The notes below the pieces were generated by a model that did not search any database, was not told where the DNA came from, and saw only the letters and a list, made by a program, of their open reading frames with translations. 64,000 bases of DNA from Trichosphaerium sp. ATCC 40318 (taxonomy: Eukaryota > Discosea > Flabellinia > Trichosidae): positions 186,001 through 250,000 of the forward strand of contig JALMLS010000310.1 in assembly GCA_038496445.1 (NCBI GenBank), read 5' to 3'. A program made the translations under genes and the position numbers. This document shows, one piece after another, positions 35,701 through 47,851 of this stretch (within the stretch, counting starts at the first letter, position 1; each line of letters starts with the position of its first letter).

Positions 35701-38700
35701 TTGCACCTGCAAACCTAACAGAGAATCAAAGCAATCAACCAGCAATGGTGGTAAGAACCAATTAGTTGAGTAATTTCTTTGTATTAAACCTGTTTCTTTA
35801 AGAGTAAAACTGTTGAAGATGACGCTCCAGCGGCAATTCCAGAACGCGTGATGAAAGCGTCTTCGACAGCACCAGATTCATTAACACTCTTGGCAGAGAG
35901 ATTAAGAAGAGGTGATAATAAACCAACAGAGGAAACGCCAGTTTTGAACATTGAAGAAAATAGCGGTCAACAAAATGTTGAAGAGCCAGTAACTGAGAAG
36001 CCAGACGTGCGTCGTTGTCAGTTTTAAGTTTATTTGGCGTACTAAATATGTGGATAGCTGACGATGCCTGTAACATCTTTTCAAGAAAGTCAATTAAAGA
36101 AAAACAAGATTAAACCGGTACCAGAACTGAACAGACAACTTACACCAATAGTACCCAAAACAAAAAAAAACTACAAATAATTTCAAGATTTTCTCCTTCT
36201 TGTTGCCAGCAACAACTGACTCACTTTTTTTTTCATAAGGAATTACCTCAACCTGGTAAAAAGCCTAATAATCAAGAAGAGAATGACACTTCCGGAGGAC
36301 CTCAGTTGTGTGAAATGATTGGTGAATTAAACATAAATACTTCTGATGTTCAAGAATCTCCAGCAGAGACTGATGATACAACTCCTGCAGCTGATGCTAA
36401 AGTATGAGTTCTTTGCTTGTAATTATTATTAACTCCTTTCTTAGGCGCAAAATCGATTATCTTTCCCATCTATTGAAGATGAAGAAATACCAACCTCACA
36501 ACCACAAGAAGTAAGGCGACAGATGTTTTAATGTTTTTCTTTCTGTAGATACTAACGTTAAATTGTATAGGAGTGGCGAGAGGAAGACTGGGTAAATACT
36601 TCAGGGTATGGTGATGCAAGTACAGAACTACTGGATACATATGAGTACTTCGTACGAAACTACTAGACGACAAATCAAATACTAAACCAAAAACATAGGA
36701 CAGAAACACTGATGATAACCAAACAGATCCAAACGATCATTGGGCAAAGCTAGATCCTAATTCCCAACAAGTACCAGTTAAAAATAACTCTGGGAAACCA
36801 TCTAAAACGGGATATAAACCAAAAGCACGTGTTTCTAAACAAAAACGTGCTCAAGTATTAATTTTCTGTTAGCACAACTATAACGAAGACCCACAAGCTC
36901 CTGTAACTGAAGGCCCAGACGTGAGTTTTTGTTTGTAATACACCATAACTAATGATACAATAGTTGCGCATACCAGTAACATCATTCCAACAGAACCAAA
37001 TGAATAAAAATAGACTGGAACCTAAACCAGAATTAAACAGAAGAGAAACACCTTTGGTACAAAAAGTGATTTGTGTCAACACAATTAACACATCGCTCTA
37101 GGACTTTCCTATGTTCGAACCTGAACCAGAACCTCCACAACAATCTTCAAGCCGTCTTTCTTGGGATACAGACGCTCCGCATGAACCAATAACTCAGAGA
37201 CACCAAGACCAACAGTCACACCTTGATACAAATATACCTCCTTCTAGAGGCCGCCCTCAACAATCACCTCAACCTTCTCATCTTAGTACAAATATTCCAC
37301 CAGCTCGAACTGCCTCTCAACAAACATATGTGAATCAGCGGCCCAGTGCAAGCAACCAATATCCAAGATCCTCGGTAAATAACCAATACGCTCCTCCTCG
37401 AAACCAGAGAGCTCCGCAACATCCTGTACCAAGTCAACAGGGACAATATGCTCACAATGCGCCTTCACGAGGCCAAAGAAGACCTGTTCGTGGTGGTAAT
37501 GCTCCAAGAGCACATGGGTCTATTAGAAGACGTGATACACCTATAGGAGATCCAGCAGAAGACCGTATCGTTCAAACGTACCCAAGATTAAAGTAATTTG
37601 TTTTGACTTTATGTAGCGTTGGTTATCATATATCGAATATGAGTGCTCTTCTAGAACGCATGAGAAGCGAGAATATACGCGATCCACGTGTACCAGTGGC
37701 TTTTATAGAAAAGAGATTAAAATACTCTTTAAGATGTTCAAGCGAGTTAAAAAATGATTTGGTTCAACTTCAAGGACTTAAATCACGTATGGTTGAATAC
37801 AAATCACACGTGATTTTGTGCCTCTATTAATGTGACTTTGTTTTAGCACATATGCAACCCGTAAGAGAGAATACTAATAAAAGAATACATGCCCTTATCC
37901 GAGAAGCTGATGCAAACGCAGCAGAAGCTTCAGCAATCCTTAACCACAAACAGGTATTATTTGTCGTCTAAAACGTTTTGATGTCATTATTTATACTTTA
38001 ATAGCGTCCAACTATGAACCAGCCGGGACGTGGATACAACACATATGGATCTGATTCAAGAGCATCTAGTTCAGATCCTTTTAGGTGAGTAGTTTATCAC
38101 AATGTTTGTGATTTGCACGTTGATTCTAACTTAGGAATTTTCCTTCTAGACAAGAAGGATATGCCGCTAAACCAGCACCTGGTAGGAAACCTATAAGCCC
38201 TCGTGGTACATTGTCACAAAGTGCATCACCACAAGTTTATCATCATCATCAAGGATACCCAACAGTACGAAAAAGAAAACATCTTAGTTTGAAAGCATTC
38301 GATTAATGTATTGATGTAGCATCAAAATCAAAAACCAAGACAACCTCATCCACGAATACGTAATCATGACCCTCGAGTTCATCATTCCAGAAACCATAGT
38401 GCTCCTGAGCCTAGAGGAGGACAAGGATTCTGTAAGAGAACCATACAAACCTTAAAGCAAAGATTATTTACTGATGTTGTTTAGCGAGCGCAGGATCTTA
38501 TGGCGCTCCGCCTCCACAATATAATACTCCAGTAATACCGCCATCATATGTACGAAATACCTCTGTTGAAAAAATTTGATGCACGTGCATTGTCACGTTT
38601 TTCTGACTCAACAATTGTAGCAACAACCAAGTTATAATAGAAACTATAATCAAGGCCAGCCTAGACACCAGCATCGTCAAAGACCACTTGCTGCTTCAGA

Positions 38701-39087
38701 ACCTGTTGGAAATAGAGGAGCTAAACCAAGAAGTATGTTTTAGTAGTTATGTACATTGAATAATTGGGTTTTTTTAGTTGTTTGGTTCTGGATGGGTGAT
38801 GATAAATGGCAACCTTATGATAATCACACATGCTTGATTCTAGAAACTGCTTACATGCAGCGTAAAAAGATTGTTATACTTGATATGCCTCGTAAGTTGT
38901 AAATCTTCTTTTTCTTCAATCAACACAGGTTATTTCTTTATCTTACTTTTTTCTTCTTCTAGACAACAAGTACCGAGTTGATTTCCAGAGAATGACTCAG
39001 TTTAATACCAAAACGCGTACGCCAAGACAAATAAAGAGAGAAGACCTTGTTTCTTTATCTACTCTGGCTGCATCACAAAGATACTAA
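32749..39087 (+). CDS. MLKL-like four-helix bundle, C2 and WWE domain protein
   Basis: This is one long gene of some 25-30 exons. N-terminus (about 130 residues): SFLNDMYQTVKENKELCAKL, LERVQGLNEILQ, LLHCVRDAKSFMEKYG, FRDLNDRLTVAATDLGLLLQ. It follows the MLKL N-terminal four-helix pattern (C-x3-L-x2-RV-x-L, then F-x-D-x-N-x2-L ... LLLQ). An unrecognised helical stretch follows. Then comes a C2 domain: GTLHIYNVSCKNLIPKDK-NGKSDPFFTVSI, LNPKWKDFAVNSTGVVEFNV, FDWNKLVRNDYEGG. A long Pro/Gln/Arg-rich region holds a twice-repeated segment. The C-terminus is a WWE fold: WFWMGDDKWQPYDNHTCLIL-ETAYMQ and YRVDFQRMTQFNTKTRTPRQ. One intron near 33298 uses GC-AG. Joins at 33702-33858 are uncertain. A split into two genes is possible but the frame stays open throughout. 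Inferred role: membrane- and PAR- or ubiquitin-linked signalling. Confidence 0.75.
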
Positions 39088-39308
39088 ATCCCATAAAGAT
39101 AAAATCATCCTCTTGCCACGTGTCAACGTGGAAAGAAATTTGATGGTGTAAATAAATGTTTTATAGTAGTATCATTGTATGTTTCATTAGAAATTGAAGT
39201 ATCAAAGGGGTAATGAATTTAGAGTTGTAGAAGTTAGTCGTTAAGGATAAACTTTAGTGGACAAAATAATGTTGTGAAAACTCAAACAATTTCAAAAAAA
39301 AGTCAACA

Positions 39309-41257
39309 ATGTGGACGCATCTTGTGTGGTTCTTTACATTAATATTACTATACATACATTGCGGTACAGTTAGCCTTTTATTTATTATTGTGCCTTTAAT
39401 AAAGATTGTGCCCGTCAAAGGGCAAAAAACGAACATGAAAAGGCGTAAACGCATGTTTTTTTAGTTAACTATGAACCCTTTTTTTGAAAAGGGTAAATTA
39501 TCTTCGGCGATTTACGTTACATATTTCAGCCGGCCTACAACTCCTATGAATATCACGTGATGCTAGTTTAGGAGCTAATACTGCATATTATGAAGAAGAA
39601 TTCTACGCAACATTAGCCGTTTCATTTAAGTACGCCACAGCAATGAATACTTCAATGTTACATATACTTTGACATTTTTTTGGTCTTACTTTCCACTTTG
39701 TGACTAAAAAGTGGCTCTTTTGACTCTTTTTAAAGGTGCAATGATAAGCTCCCGTTCATACCGATATTGCCCTACGATGTTAATAGTACAAAGCTTACGT
39801 TTAGTGAAGATAAGTTCTTCGTTGTGAGGTTTAATTTGGGTGAGTTTTAAACAAAGAGAAAGGTAGTTGATGCGCTGATTTTAAACTAGATAGCATACCA
39901 CGCTCTGCAACAATACTGAACGCCACTCTCACTCTATCTGACCACTTCGGGCCACGCGGTTATATAGGCTTAGTATTGACTGATATGATAGCCTCGGTCG
40001 GTTCAGGTACCTTTCACGTGATTTCTTTACACTGACTTATAAAAAAAAAAGAAATTGGGTTTAAAGGAAATAAAGTGTGTAAAGAACATAATATTGACGA
40101 AAATACTGTTGTGCCTACTACGGGTGATGAGCGTTTGGAAGTAACCGTAACAAGTGCGAAAAGTCATTAGTAATCGACTAATCAAAGAGCGTTAGATTTC
40201 GTACAACAATCAAAAAACAACAAACTTGCTTTCTTCGTCATTTCGAATGAGGGTTCGTGTATCACATTTCGTTTTATGCTAATATTTTACATACAGATGA
40301 AGAATCTACTGTATCTGGTATAGAGGGTTCAGGTCAACCAACGCTAAAGGTGGATTGGACTATAATCCAGGTTTGTAAACAAAGTCAATTGTTGTCTGTG
40401 TGTAACGGTCTTGTAGTGTTCTCAGAATATTCTGCAATGCAATTGTAGTATTGCTACAACATCTGTGTACAGTTGCGATGGTTCTTTCAATGGTCAGTAT
40501 ATTGTTCCTGCTGAAACTTCGATATTTACAAGTACGAAACTACCTAAGACTTCTTGCGAGGTTTTTTCTAACTTATCAAAGACACTTTGTCTACAACAAA
40601 TGATTCCACAATTGTATTTCAAGACCCTAGTTCGCAGATTATACTTGGTAATTGCCATGATATAAAAGGTACGGAACATCTTAGAAGCGTTCAGCAGTAA
40701 TAGACCGCAGCTTTGATATGACTAAGTTATGTTTAAAATTAGGAACGATTCAAGTTGACTACAGTTTGAACGAGACTGGCCATGTTAGCCTTGTCACATG
40801 GGAAGATACATGTACAGTAGACAGCAAATCAGTGTCTTTTTCAAAATCTTCCAATCCGTGTATCCAAGCAACAGCACAAGTAAAAAGTATGGTCAACTAT
40901 TATTTTTGTTTAAAATAAGTAGCTTAACTTTGTTAAGGTAGCTCTCTTGTAGCAGTATTTACAGACACATGTACCGAACAAAAAGCTGAAAATAGTGATA
41001 TGCTAGTAGCAATTATCGTAGTTATCATTGCGATCATAATTATCACAGCAGGCGAGTTTTAATAGTTTCCATAGGGGTACAATCTAAACCTTGACTTAGC
41101 TATTGTCGCGTTTATCATGCTATATCCTCCTGCACGCCAAGTTGTATTCCCCTTCAACATGCATAAATCTCAAACAAAGACAGGGAGAGTTGATATACAA
41201 ACTAGATGTACAAATAATAGCGAGGGAGAGGGAGAAACTAACCACGAAACTTTGTAA
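39309..41257 (+). CDS. Type I membrane protein, DNRLRE-like ectodomain
   Basis: The ATG at 39309 gives a signal peptide (MWTHLVWFFTLILLYIHC). After a 200-bp intron the ectodomain reads ANTAYYEEEFYATLAVSF, SEDKFFVVRFNLDSIPRSAT, ILNATLTLSD, ALDFVQQSKNNKLAFFVISN, then GIEGSGQPTLKVDW. This order (rF-l-ip.sa.i-A.L.l, n..laF.i.s.E, .P.L.v) matches carbohydrate-binding DNRLRE/CBM96 domains loosely. Cys-rich parts follow, then a helix (LVAIIVVIIAIIIITAAIVA) and a 50-residue tail ending at TAA 41257. The last intron appears to use a GC donor (GCGAGT near 41051), without which the transmembrane frame is lost. Exons between 40250 and 40700 are only roughly placed. Ligand unknown. Confidence 0.65.
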
Positions 41258-41458
41258 TAATAGAAAAATCGAAACTTAAACAAAAATAGATTTGAGTTTC
41301 GTGTATCAATCGTAGCTCGCACGTGCCTCAATAATGTTATTCAAATACTATGCCACATATGCAACGCTTCGTAAATTTAAACAGCGTAGGCATCTGAACA
41401 ACTTTATCAGCCAAGAAAGTCAACTAAGTTCAAAAAAATCTTAAAACACGGAATAAGG

Positions 41459-43223
41459 ATGTACTGTGATATATCTAGCGAAAATAAGACCGTCTATGAT
41501 CGATTTGAAGATCTAAAAGTAAAACCAGGCCTAATACGGTAACTTTTACGGCAATTGTGTATTTTTTACTAATATGAGCTTTAAAAGCGCTATGCAGGAT
41601 GGTGGATACTCTGAACCGATAACGATTATGCAAGAAACTCTAATACCTTTGAGCACAGGTGATAATAATAGCAGCAAATCGCTTTAAGTCAACCGCTTTT
41701 TTTTTTTTTTGATTTCTCGACTTAAACAGTCAATAAAATCTCATCTTGCCAACTTGCCAGAGGCACACCTCTTTACGTGATGAGTAGCAAACAGGATTTA
41801 CGAGATCCGGCTTATTGAATATAACACCCAACCTCGGTGCAAGATCTAAGCCAAAATGTTACTCTTTGTTTTATTTTTTACATGCATGATTTGTAAACAG
41901 GTACTTTTTCTCACATTTTTGTAGGAAGAGATGTTATTTTTTCATTGATTAACCAACACATAATGGCAACTATAATATGTGGGGTTATGAACAACATTGA
42001 TGACAAATTAAATGCACACCAAGCCATTATAATAGTGCCACCTGACATCAAAGCAACAATAATCAAAGACAAAGCTGATGTTATTGGTAAATACACAAGT
42101 TTCATCTCAGAAGCTATTGGACATACAAGCAATACCAGTAAACCTAAGGAAACAGCACACATTCTAATAGGAACTCCCCAAGATGTGCTTAAAAACCACG
42201 TGCGTTACAAGATTACGAAAGCAAAACTTGACGTTAGCGTTCTTACTCTATTTATAGGATAGCAATACATTATCACGTGTTAAAGTTGTGTGTATGTATA
42301 AAGTAGATCAAACAGTAACCAAAGTATATGAGGAGTTGTTTAAGACGCTTCCACCACAAACACAAGTAGTAGTATCAACTGATTACATGACGACGGATGT
42401 TAAAGAACTTATAGAAAAGTATACTAGAAATGGAGTAAATTATGCTCCACCACTAAGAGATGTGACTCTCTACGCAAGTAATTTTAGAACACAGCCCTTT
42501 GTAAAACGAATGGTTATATTGATAGTATTTTTAGGGTATAAAACAGTTCTACATAGAGTGTGAAAAAGAGGAATGGAAATTTGAAACAATTCAAGATTTA
42601 ATGGGAGTTATTTATGTTGGGTCTTGTATTGTATTTTGCAATACAGCAGCATCTGTAGTTTCATTAACACAAGGACTAAGAAATCTGGACTATACTGTAC
42701 AACGTTCTACATAATTATGTTCTTATAATATTAATATGCCACAGGTTTCTTGCTTGCACGAGGACATGTCAGAACAGGAAATGGATGACTCTGTCCAGGT
42801 GCGCACTTACACAATTGTCAGGTTGTTCACTTAATCTGGGTTGTATCCGACATTATCACAAATGTAGTGTACAATACAAGACTTAGTAGCACGTGAACAG
42901 CTTGACTGCCAAATACTTTGTATATATTGATTAGTTTAACGCGGCTCTAGGAATTTAGAACTGGAAGTACCAGAATGATGATTTGTAATGCCAGACTTCG
43001 TCCAAGAATAGATATTGCCTACACTGTACTAACAATATGTTATGATATTCCTAGCAGCTTTACTACATACGTTGATCTTGTTGGAAGAAGCGGAAAATTT
43101 GGAAGAAAAGGCATTGTTATTCTTTTTACATTAAATCAAACAGATTCTTGCTTTGTAGCTTTACAAGCTGATCAAAGTACTACAATCGATGCACTTCCAG
43201 TGAATTTTGTTGAGATGTTGTAG
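41459..43223 (+). CDS. eIF4A-like DEAD-box pseudohelicase
   Basis: The fold and order of eIF4A are followed from end to end: VYDRFEDLKVKPGLIR, GGYSEPITIMQETLIPL (Q-motif region), GRDVIFSLINQHIMATIICG, AIIIVPPDI, ILIGTPQDVL, TLPPQTQVVVSTDYMTTDV, FYIECEKEEWKFETIQDL, CIVFCNTAASVVSL, STRMMICNARLRPRIDI, YDIPSSFTTYVDLVGRSGKF-GR. Every catalytic motif is changed: Walker A (A/GxxGxGKT) is replaced by SLINQHIM, DEAD by YKVD, SAT by STD, ARGxD by RPRID, HRIGR by VDLVGR. Yet the frame is open over about seven exons. It should not bind or hydrolyse ATP in the normal way. It could compete for eIF4G- or MIF4G-type partners; that is inference. Confidence 0.8.
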
Positions 43224-43555
43224 ATGTAAAACAAGATATCATTGTAACTAGTACAAGCTAAGTACTTTGTAAATTTATTCTGCAACAAATAAGTTACTTT
43301 TTTCTCCATTTGCTTGCTTTTTGTTTGTTGGAATACAAGTAGTAAAATCAATGCTATTTTGTGTCAGCACCTGTTGCTTTAGTGAATAAGACTTTTTGAT
43401 TGTTACATCATTGTAAAGAATTAAATGAGATTTTTTTTTGACTGGTGATACATTTCGAAAGCTAACTATCTTTGTGGTTTAAACTTTTTTTTTTTCATTT
43501 ATTTTTATTACTTACAATTTGTTTTATTTTCTCTTTTGTTTTATGGTGTACATAC
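43224..43555. other. Spacer between convergent genes
   Basis: AT-rich 3' flanks of the pseudohelicase and UNC93-like genes; no gene is seen. Confidence 0.5.
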
Positions 43556-45894
43556 TCAGTTTATCAATGCATCATCACTCAATAATCCTGCTGTTACTTC
43601 TAATAAATTTGCTTCTGCTTTTTTAGTACATCTGTCGTTGAGGATATATCCAATAAATGATAAAACAAAAAAAGAAATCACAACACATGCTGATATGTAA
43701 ATGAGATTTTCGTCTTCATGAAAATACCCAGCGAACAAATAAAAAGCGACAACAGCAAGGCTAAAGAAGAATCGGAAAACTAAAATATGCGGTGAGTACA
43801 CGTAAGGAAACAAAAAAAAGCAAAACATGGCTTAAACACATCCGTCTTAAGTAAGATTTTTCTTCAAAAGGCTGATAGAGTATTGTTTAATGAGGAATCA
43901 TGTTAAGTTATTAATCCATAGAAAAGATCCTCAAAACGTTTGATTTATGCTGGAACTTTACGTGAAGTAACAACCACGTGATTTGTTTCAAAAAAAAAAA
44001 CGCCGGAAAAACCTATGACGTACTTGCAAATATAGTGACTTTATCGTCCCTAAATTTCGTCCCTAATACAGAATACAATACGTTTATACAAGTAGCATCT
44101 GTTACACCATTTAAACCGGCGAGGATATAGAAAACGAATGCTACGTAGTAAAGTCAATTAAAAACAATTAAGATCATTTAGTAACTTACTCAGGTCCTCC
44201 CTTATACGAACGATAGTTAATGTAAAAAACGTTGCTGTAACACCAGCGACAGATAGCAACGGTATAATTAATACGACATATTTCCCAAACCAATCATTTA
44301 TCTTACCAGCAATAAGACTTCCTAGCAATGTAAAGTCAGCAACTGTATTCTTTGTTGGTTTTTTTAGGTGCTAATTTTGACCATCTCTAAACGTACCAAG
44401 CATATCACATGCGCCAAAACTAATCATAACAAAAGGTACGAGTTTAATGTTATTGATTTCTTTAGTGAAAATACCCATAGCAAACGACTGACTGTTGAAA
44501 AAGGGATTAGACAATAGTTTGGTTTTTTTTTTTCGTACTTGAATCCTAAGAATGCCATTGCAGGGATGAGGGTAAGTGTGCGAGGTTGTATTGTCAATTT
44601 TAAGAAGGCACCAAAATTCAATTTTCGGGCTTTTTTACTTGTATCTTGTTGTTTATCGACACGTCTGTTAAAAAAAGTTAGAAACCACGTGACATTTAAT
44701 GGGTTTTTGTTTTTTACCAAATAGGTTTTCTGAGACTGCAAAATAAGCGAGGAAGAAAACACTTTTTTTTTTTTGACATTCTCCAAAAATTTACCTGGAA
44801 AAGCCAGCTAATATTGCTGATGCTACACCAATACCAGCAAAAACAAGAAATAAATACTCTGCATCTATCTTAATCTGTGCGATTAATATTCCGCTCAGGA
44901 GGTTTCCAAAAATTTGGTTACACTGGAAGGCGCCAAAAAACTAAAGAAAAAAAAAATCAGCATCAAAAACAAAAATCTGCGGAAAACAGCGAAAAAACTA
45001 GTGACTCACAATGCCTGAGTTAAAACCAATAGTGCCATCCGTACTACAAGCGCTTAGGTATGCCTATACATCAGTAAATAAGCGAGATAACGCCATGGAA
45101 TCTCAAATCGGTTCGTAAACTTTTTTTTGAAGGAGTTTTTTGTGAATTGTCCGTTTTCTTGTTTGGTTTTTTGGTATAATCGATAACACCGTACTCCTTG
45201 AGCAGTCCACAGTATAGATACGCCAATACCAGCAACAAGAGAGGCAGCAAGAAGAGAATAAATGATTATGTAGAAATTAGCCAAAAAGTAGAGAACAATA
45301 CACAGACATCCTATTATCATTGAAAACCTAGACGAAGAATGAATTTTGAGCAGATTAGGAATGACAAAAAAGAAATGTTGAAGTAAAAAGCTGTGAATTA
45401 CATTTTTACCAACAGGCCATAATACTAGTCTACTACGTACTTTAGACCCAAGAACTTAACAATTGGAGGCGCAAAAAAGTTCGTAATGGCGTAACCTCCA
45501 TACACTGTCGCTAGCGATACAAAACCCAGCTGTTTGTTTACAGTAGACTGTAGGTTCTATTGTAAGACGTATTAGATCGAAAAGGGATAAGAGTTGATAC
45601 TATTCCACAAGAAAACGTTAAAAACAAAACGTAAGTGTTCTAGTTTATGTATAACTGCGTATGCACTAAGTTTAGCGTGGTTTAAAAAGTTACATTCAAT
45701 TCTCCGTTTTTTGGTGGACGTACTTGGTTTGCGTTAAACGCTATGTACAGCAGGCAGTATACAACACCTATGTAAAGAACTACTAATGGCCTGTTTCCAT
45801 TGTATGTAGATGATTTTAATGGTACATCACCTTTGAGGCTCGCTACAGACTGTGTAAAGTCGCCTAGCGTATTAGAATCTTTGCGGCTTGACAT
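43556..45894 (-). CDS. UNC93-like major facilitator family membrane protein
   Basis: This multi-exon gene on the minus strand starts at ATG 45894 (MSSRKDSNTLGDFTQSVASL) and stops at 43556. It encodes about 10-12 hydrophobic helices. UNC93 signatures include LGFVSLATVYGGYAITNFFA, FLGLKY followed by GMIIG-type helix (IIGCLCIVLYFLANFYIIIY), LVAGIGVSILWTAQG, ACSTDGTIGFNSGI, FQCNQIFGNLLSGI, AFLG and MGIFTKEINNIKLVPFVMIS. UNC93 proteins are MFS-like; animal members regulate K+ channels or deliver nucleic-acid-sensing TLRs, and members in protists are mostly unstudied. Probably plasma-membrane or endomembrane. Exon edges at T-rich acceptors are approximate. Upstream TTG at 45909 is not a likely start. 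Confidence 0.8.
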
Positions 45895-46473
45895 TTGACG
45901 TAATCCCAATGCAATACCAAAAAAACTGACTTAACGAGTATGATGGTTACGACACTCGCTGTAGGAAGTGCTTTTGTCCCTTTTGATGTACAGTGGTATC
46001 GCTGTTGTATAAATAACTATTGATGAGCTATAAGGAGTAATATGGCTTGTCTACGGGGAAACAACGATTATGCGCCTGTGACACCTGAATTTTCGCGTGG
46101 CTTTGCACAAGAAATGTGTTGTAGCACGCTTTTTGTATAACTTCCTTTTTTAGATTTATTTAAAACTAGGACGTGACAAGTCGTGACATTTTATGCTGCG
46201 TATGAATTCATTTACTGTGGTTCAGTAGGCCATAAGGTTGTTTAAAAAAAACAGGGAACTCAAGGCAGGAAACATGTTAACGAGGCAAAATATTTTAAAA
46301 AGACAAGCACTGATACGAAAGATGATTAACACTTTGTGTTTCTACAGCACTCAACAAAACAAAAATAGTTGTCTTTTTTAATAATAGTTCTTTGTTGGCA
46401 TACGCAGCCATTTCAACTAAAGTGAGGTTTGTGAAAGGCCATGAAGGAAGGAAGGATATATTTCAAATTTTTT
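45895..46473. other. Spacer upstream of the UNC93-like gene
   Basis: No gene is seen in 579 bp. It includes the promoter of the UNC93-like gene and the 3' flank of the dermatopontin-like gene. Confidence 0.5.
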
Positions 46474-47302
46474 TTAACTACACTCCAGACGAGCACATTC
46501 CATGGTCCATATTCTGTCTGGTCCCCTGTTAAGAAGAGAGAGTTAGTAACAACAAAACGTGTGTTACTTACCCATACTGGCTTCTAAACCCTACAATATA
46601 AGGTGTATTAGGCGGACAGTTAATATTTCCAACACCATTAAATCCAGGTACAATATTAAACATATCTAAAACAAGAAAAAACACAGTAAGTACGCTTCCA
46701 GTAACAATTTGGTTCTAAGCTACGTACTAATCCACACATTGTCAACAGTATTACAGGTCAGAGCAGCATGTGTTCTTGAAAAAAAGTGAGAAAATCAAAC
46801 GCAAACGATGACTATTAAATTACCTACAACGAAACCTAAATGATCTATCCACAAATACATTTGACCAGTGCGATCCAGATATTCCTAAGTTTAACTTGAG
46901 ATAAAACAGCGGTTAAGAACTTTTGTTAAACTTCTCATGAAGTGTACTGTTCACAGAAAACCATGATAACAAAACGTACTGTCAAACGCATATCCATTTG
47001 GGCACTGAAAAGTAAAATCTACGCCCATTGTCGAGCCCAAGAATGTCTCTGCACCGGCTAATACTATATTGTCTTGACATCTCCACAAAAACCTTCGGGG
47101 CAAGCCTGCAGCTGTGGTTCGAACGCCGGTTAGAGCACCAGTAAGACATTCTCTAGTCCAAGCAAGGTTTGTCGTTGTAGTTATGGGTGGATCAGCTAGC
47201 ACTATAGCACCAATACAACTAATAATATTATAAGCTAGGATTGAAGCAAATAGGGAGCTACCTTGACAGAAAGAGTGAGAAGATGACAACGTGATGTAGC
47301 AT
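46474..47302 (-). CDS. Secreted dermatopontin-like protein
   Basis: The ATG at 47302 and a short intron give a signal peptide (MLHHVVIFSLFLSSCIGAIV). The mature part has dermatopontin (DERM) features: FTFQCPNGYAFDRISGSHWS, NVFVDRSFRFRC, FNGVGNINCPPNTPYIVGF, RSQYGGPDRIWTMECARLEC then stop at 46474. The pattern C-x2-G-x3, S-x-h, DR-x-w/f-x-f-x-C occurs twice. Joins at about 46966, 46822, 46731 and 46535 keep the frame. About 165 residues, close to the family's length. Dermatopontins are matrix or defence proteins of animals, and their presence here supports a holozoan-like origin. This call was made by pattern, not alignment. Confidence 0.7.
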
Positions 47303-47851
47303 GTGGGATAACTTTTTGGTTTTATTCGTTTTTTTGTTAAGCCAGATCACGTGAAAAGGTGATCCTTGTGTTACACAGGGATTTACGAAATTCATCGTGT
47401 CTACTATTGCCTGTTTTATTGTCTATATTTGCGAGGAGAAAAAACCTCCGGCTGCTTCAGAGATTCACTTAACGCACTAGTTTCAAAGTTATTGAAGCAA
47501 TTCACCTGAAAGGTTCATATTTATAAGCTTGTAATGCGTTCTTGTACAAGTGAAAATCTTTAATCACCAATTTCCCAGGTATTTATTAAACAGTCACTGA
47601 ACTTTGCGCCTTAGTTTAAATTGCAAGTTGCAATATGAAACCAGACCTAGAAATGACAAACCATGCCAAAATAAAACACTGAAAGTAGACAAAAAAACCA
47701 TCAGTTTTGTTGAACGTTTTGATTGGCATTTGTCCTTCTATACAAAACAAACGCAAATAATGCTAGTTTTAACGTACGAGCCATTTCTTATCAATAGATC
47801 TGACAGGCTTTGGTAGATGAACTCAAAGTGTTTCTCAGGTACAAAGATGCT
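47303..47851. other. Spacer between dermatopontin-like and lectin-like genes
   Basis: No gene is supported; one TCACGTGA at 47347. A 70-codon plus-strand ORF at 47604 looks random. Confidence 0.5.

Noticed and set aside
37264-37513. Minus-strand ORFs across the Pro/Gln-rich exon.
   Set aside because: They are shadows of biased codon use on the coding strand.
39371-39570. Extra exons between the signal peptide and ectodomain of the membrane protein at 39309.
   Set aside because: Each candidate brings a stop codon; a single 200-bp intron joins the frame without loss.
44424-44786. A 120-codon continuous minus-strand frame taken as one protein.
   Set aside because: It merges two exons of the UNC93-like gene with the intervening intron.
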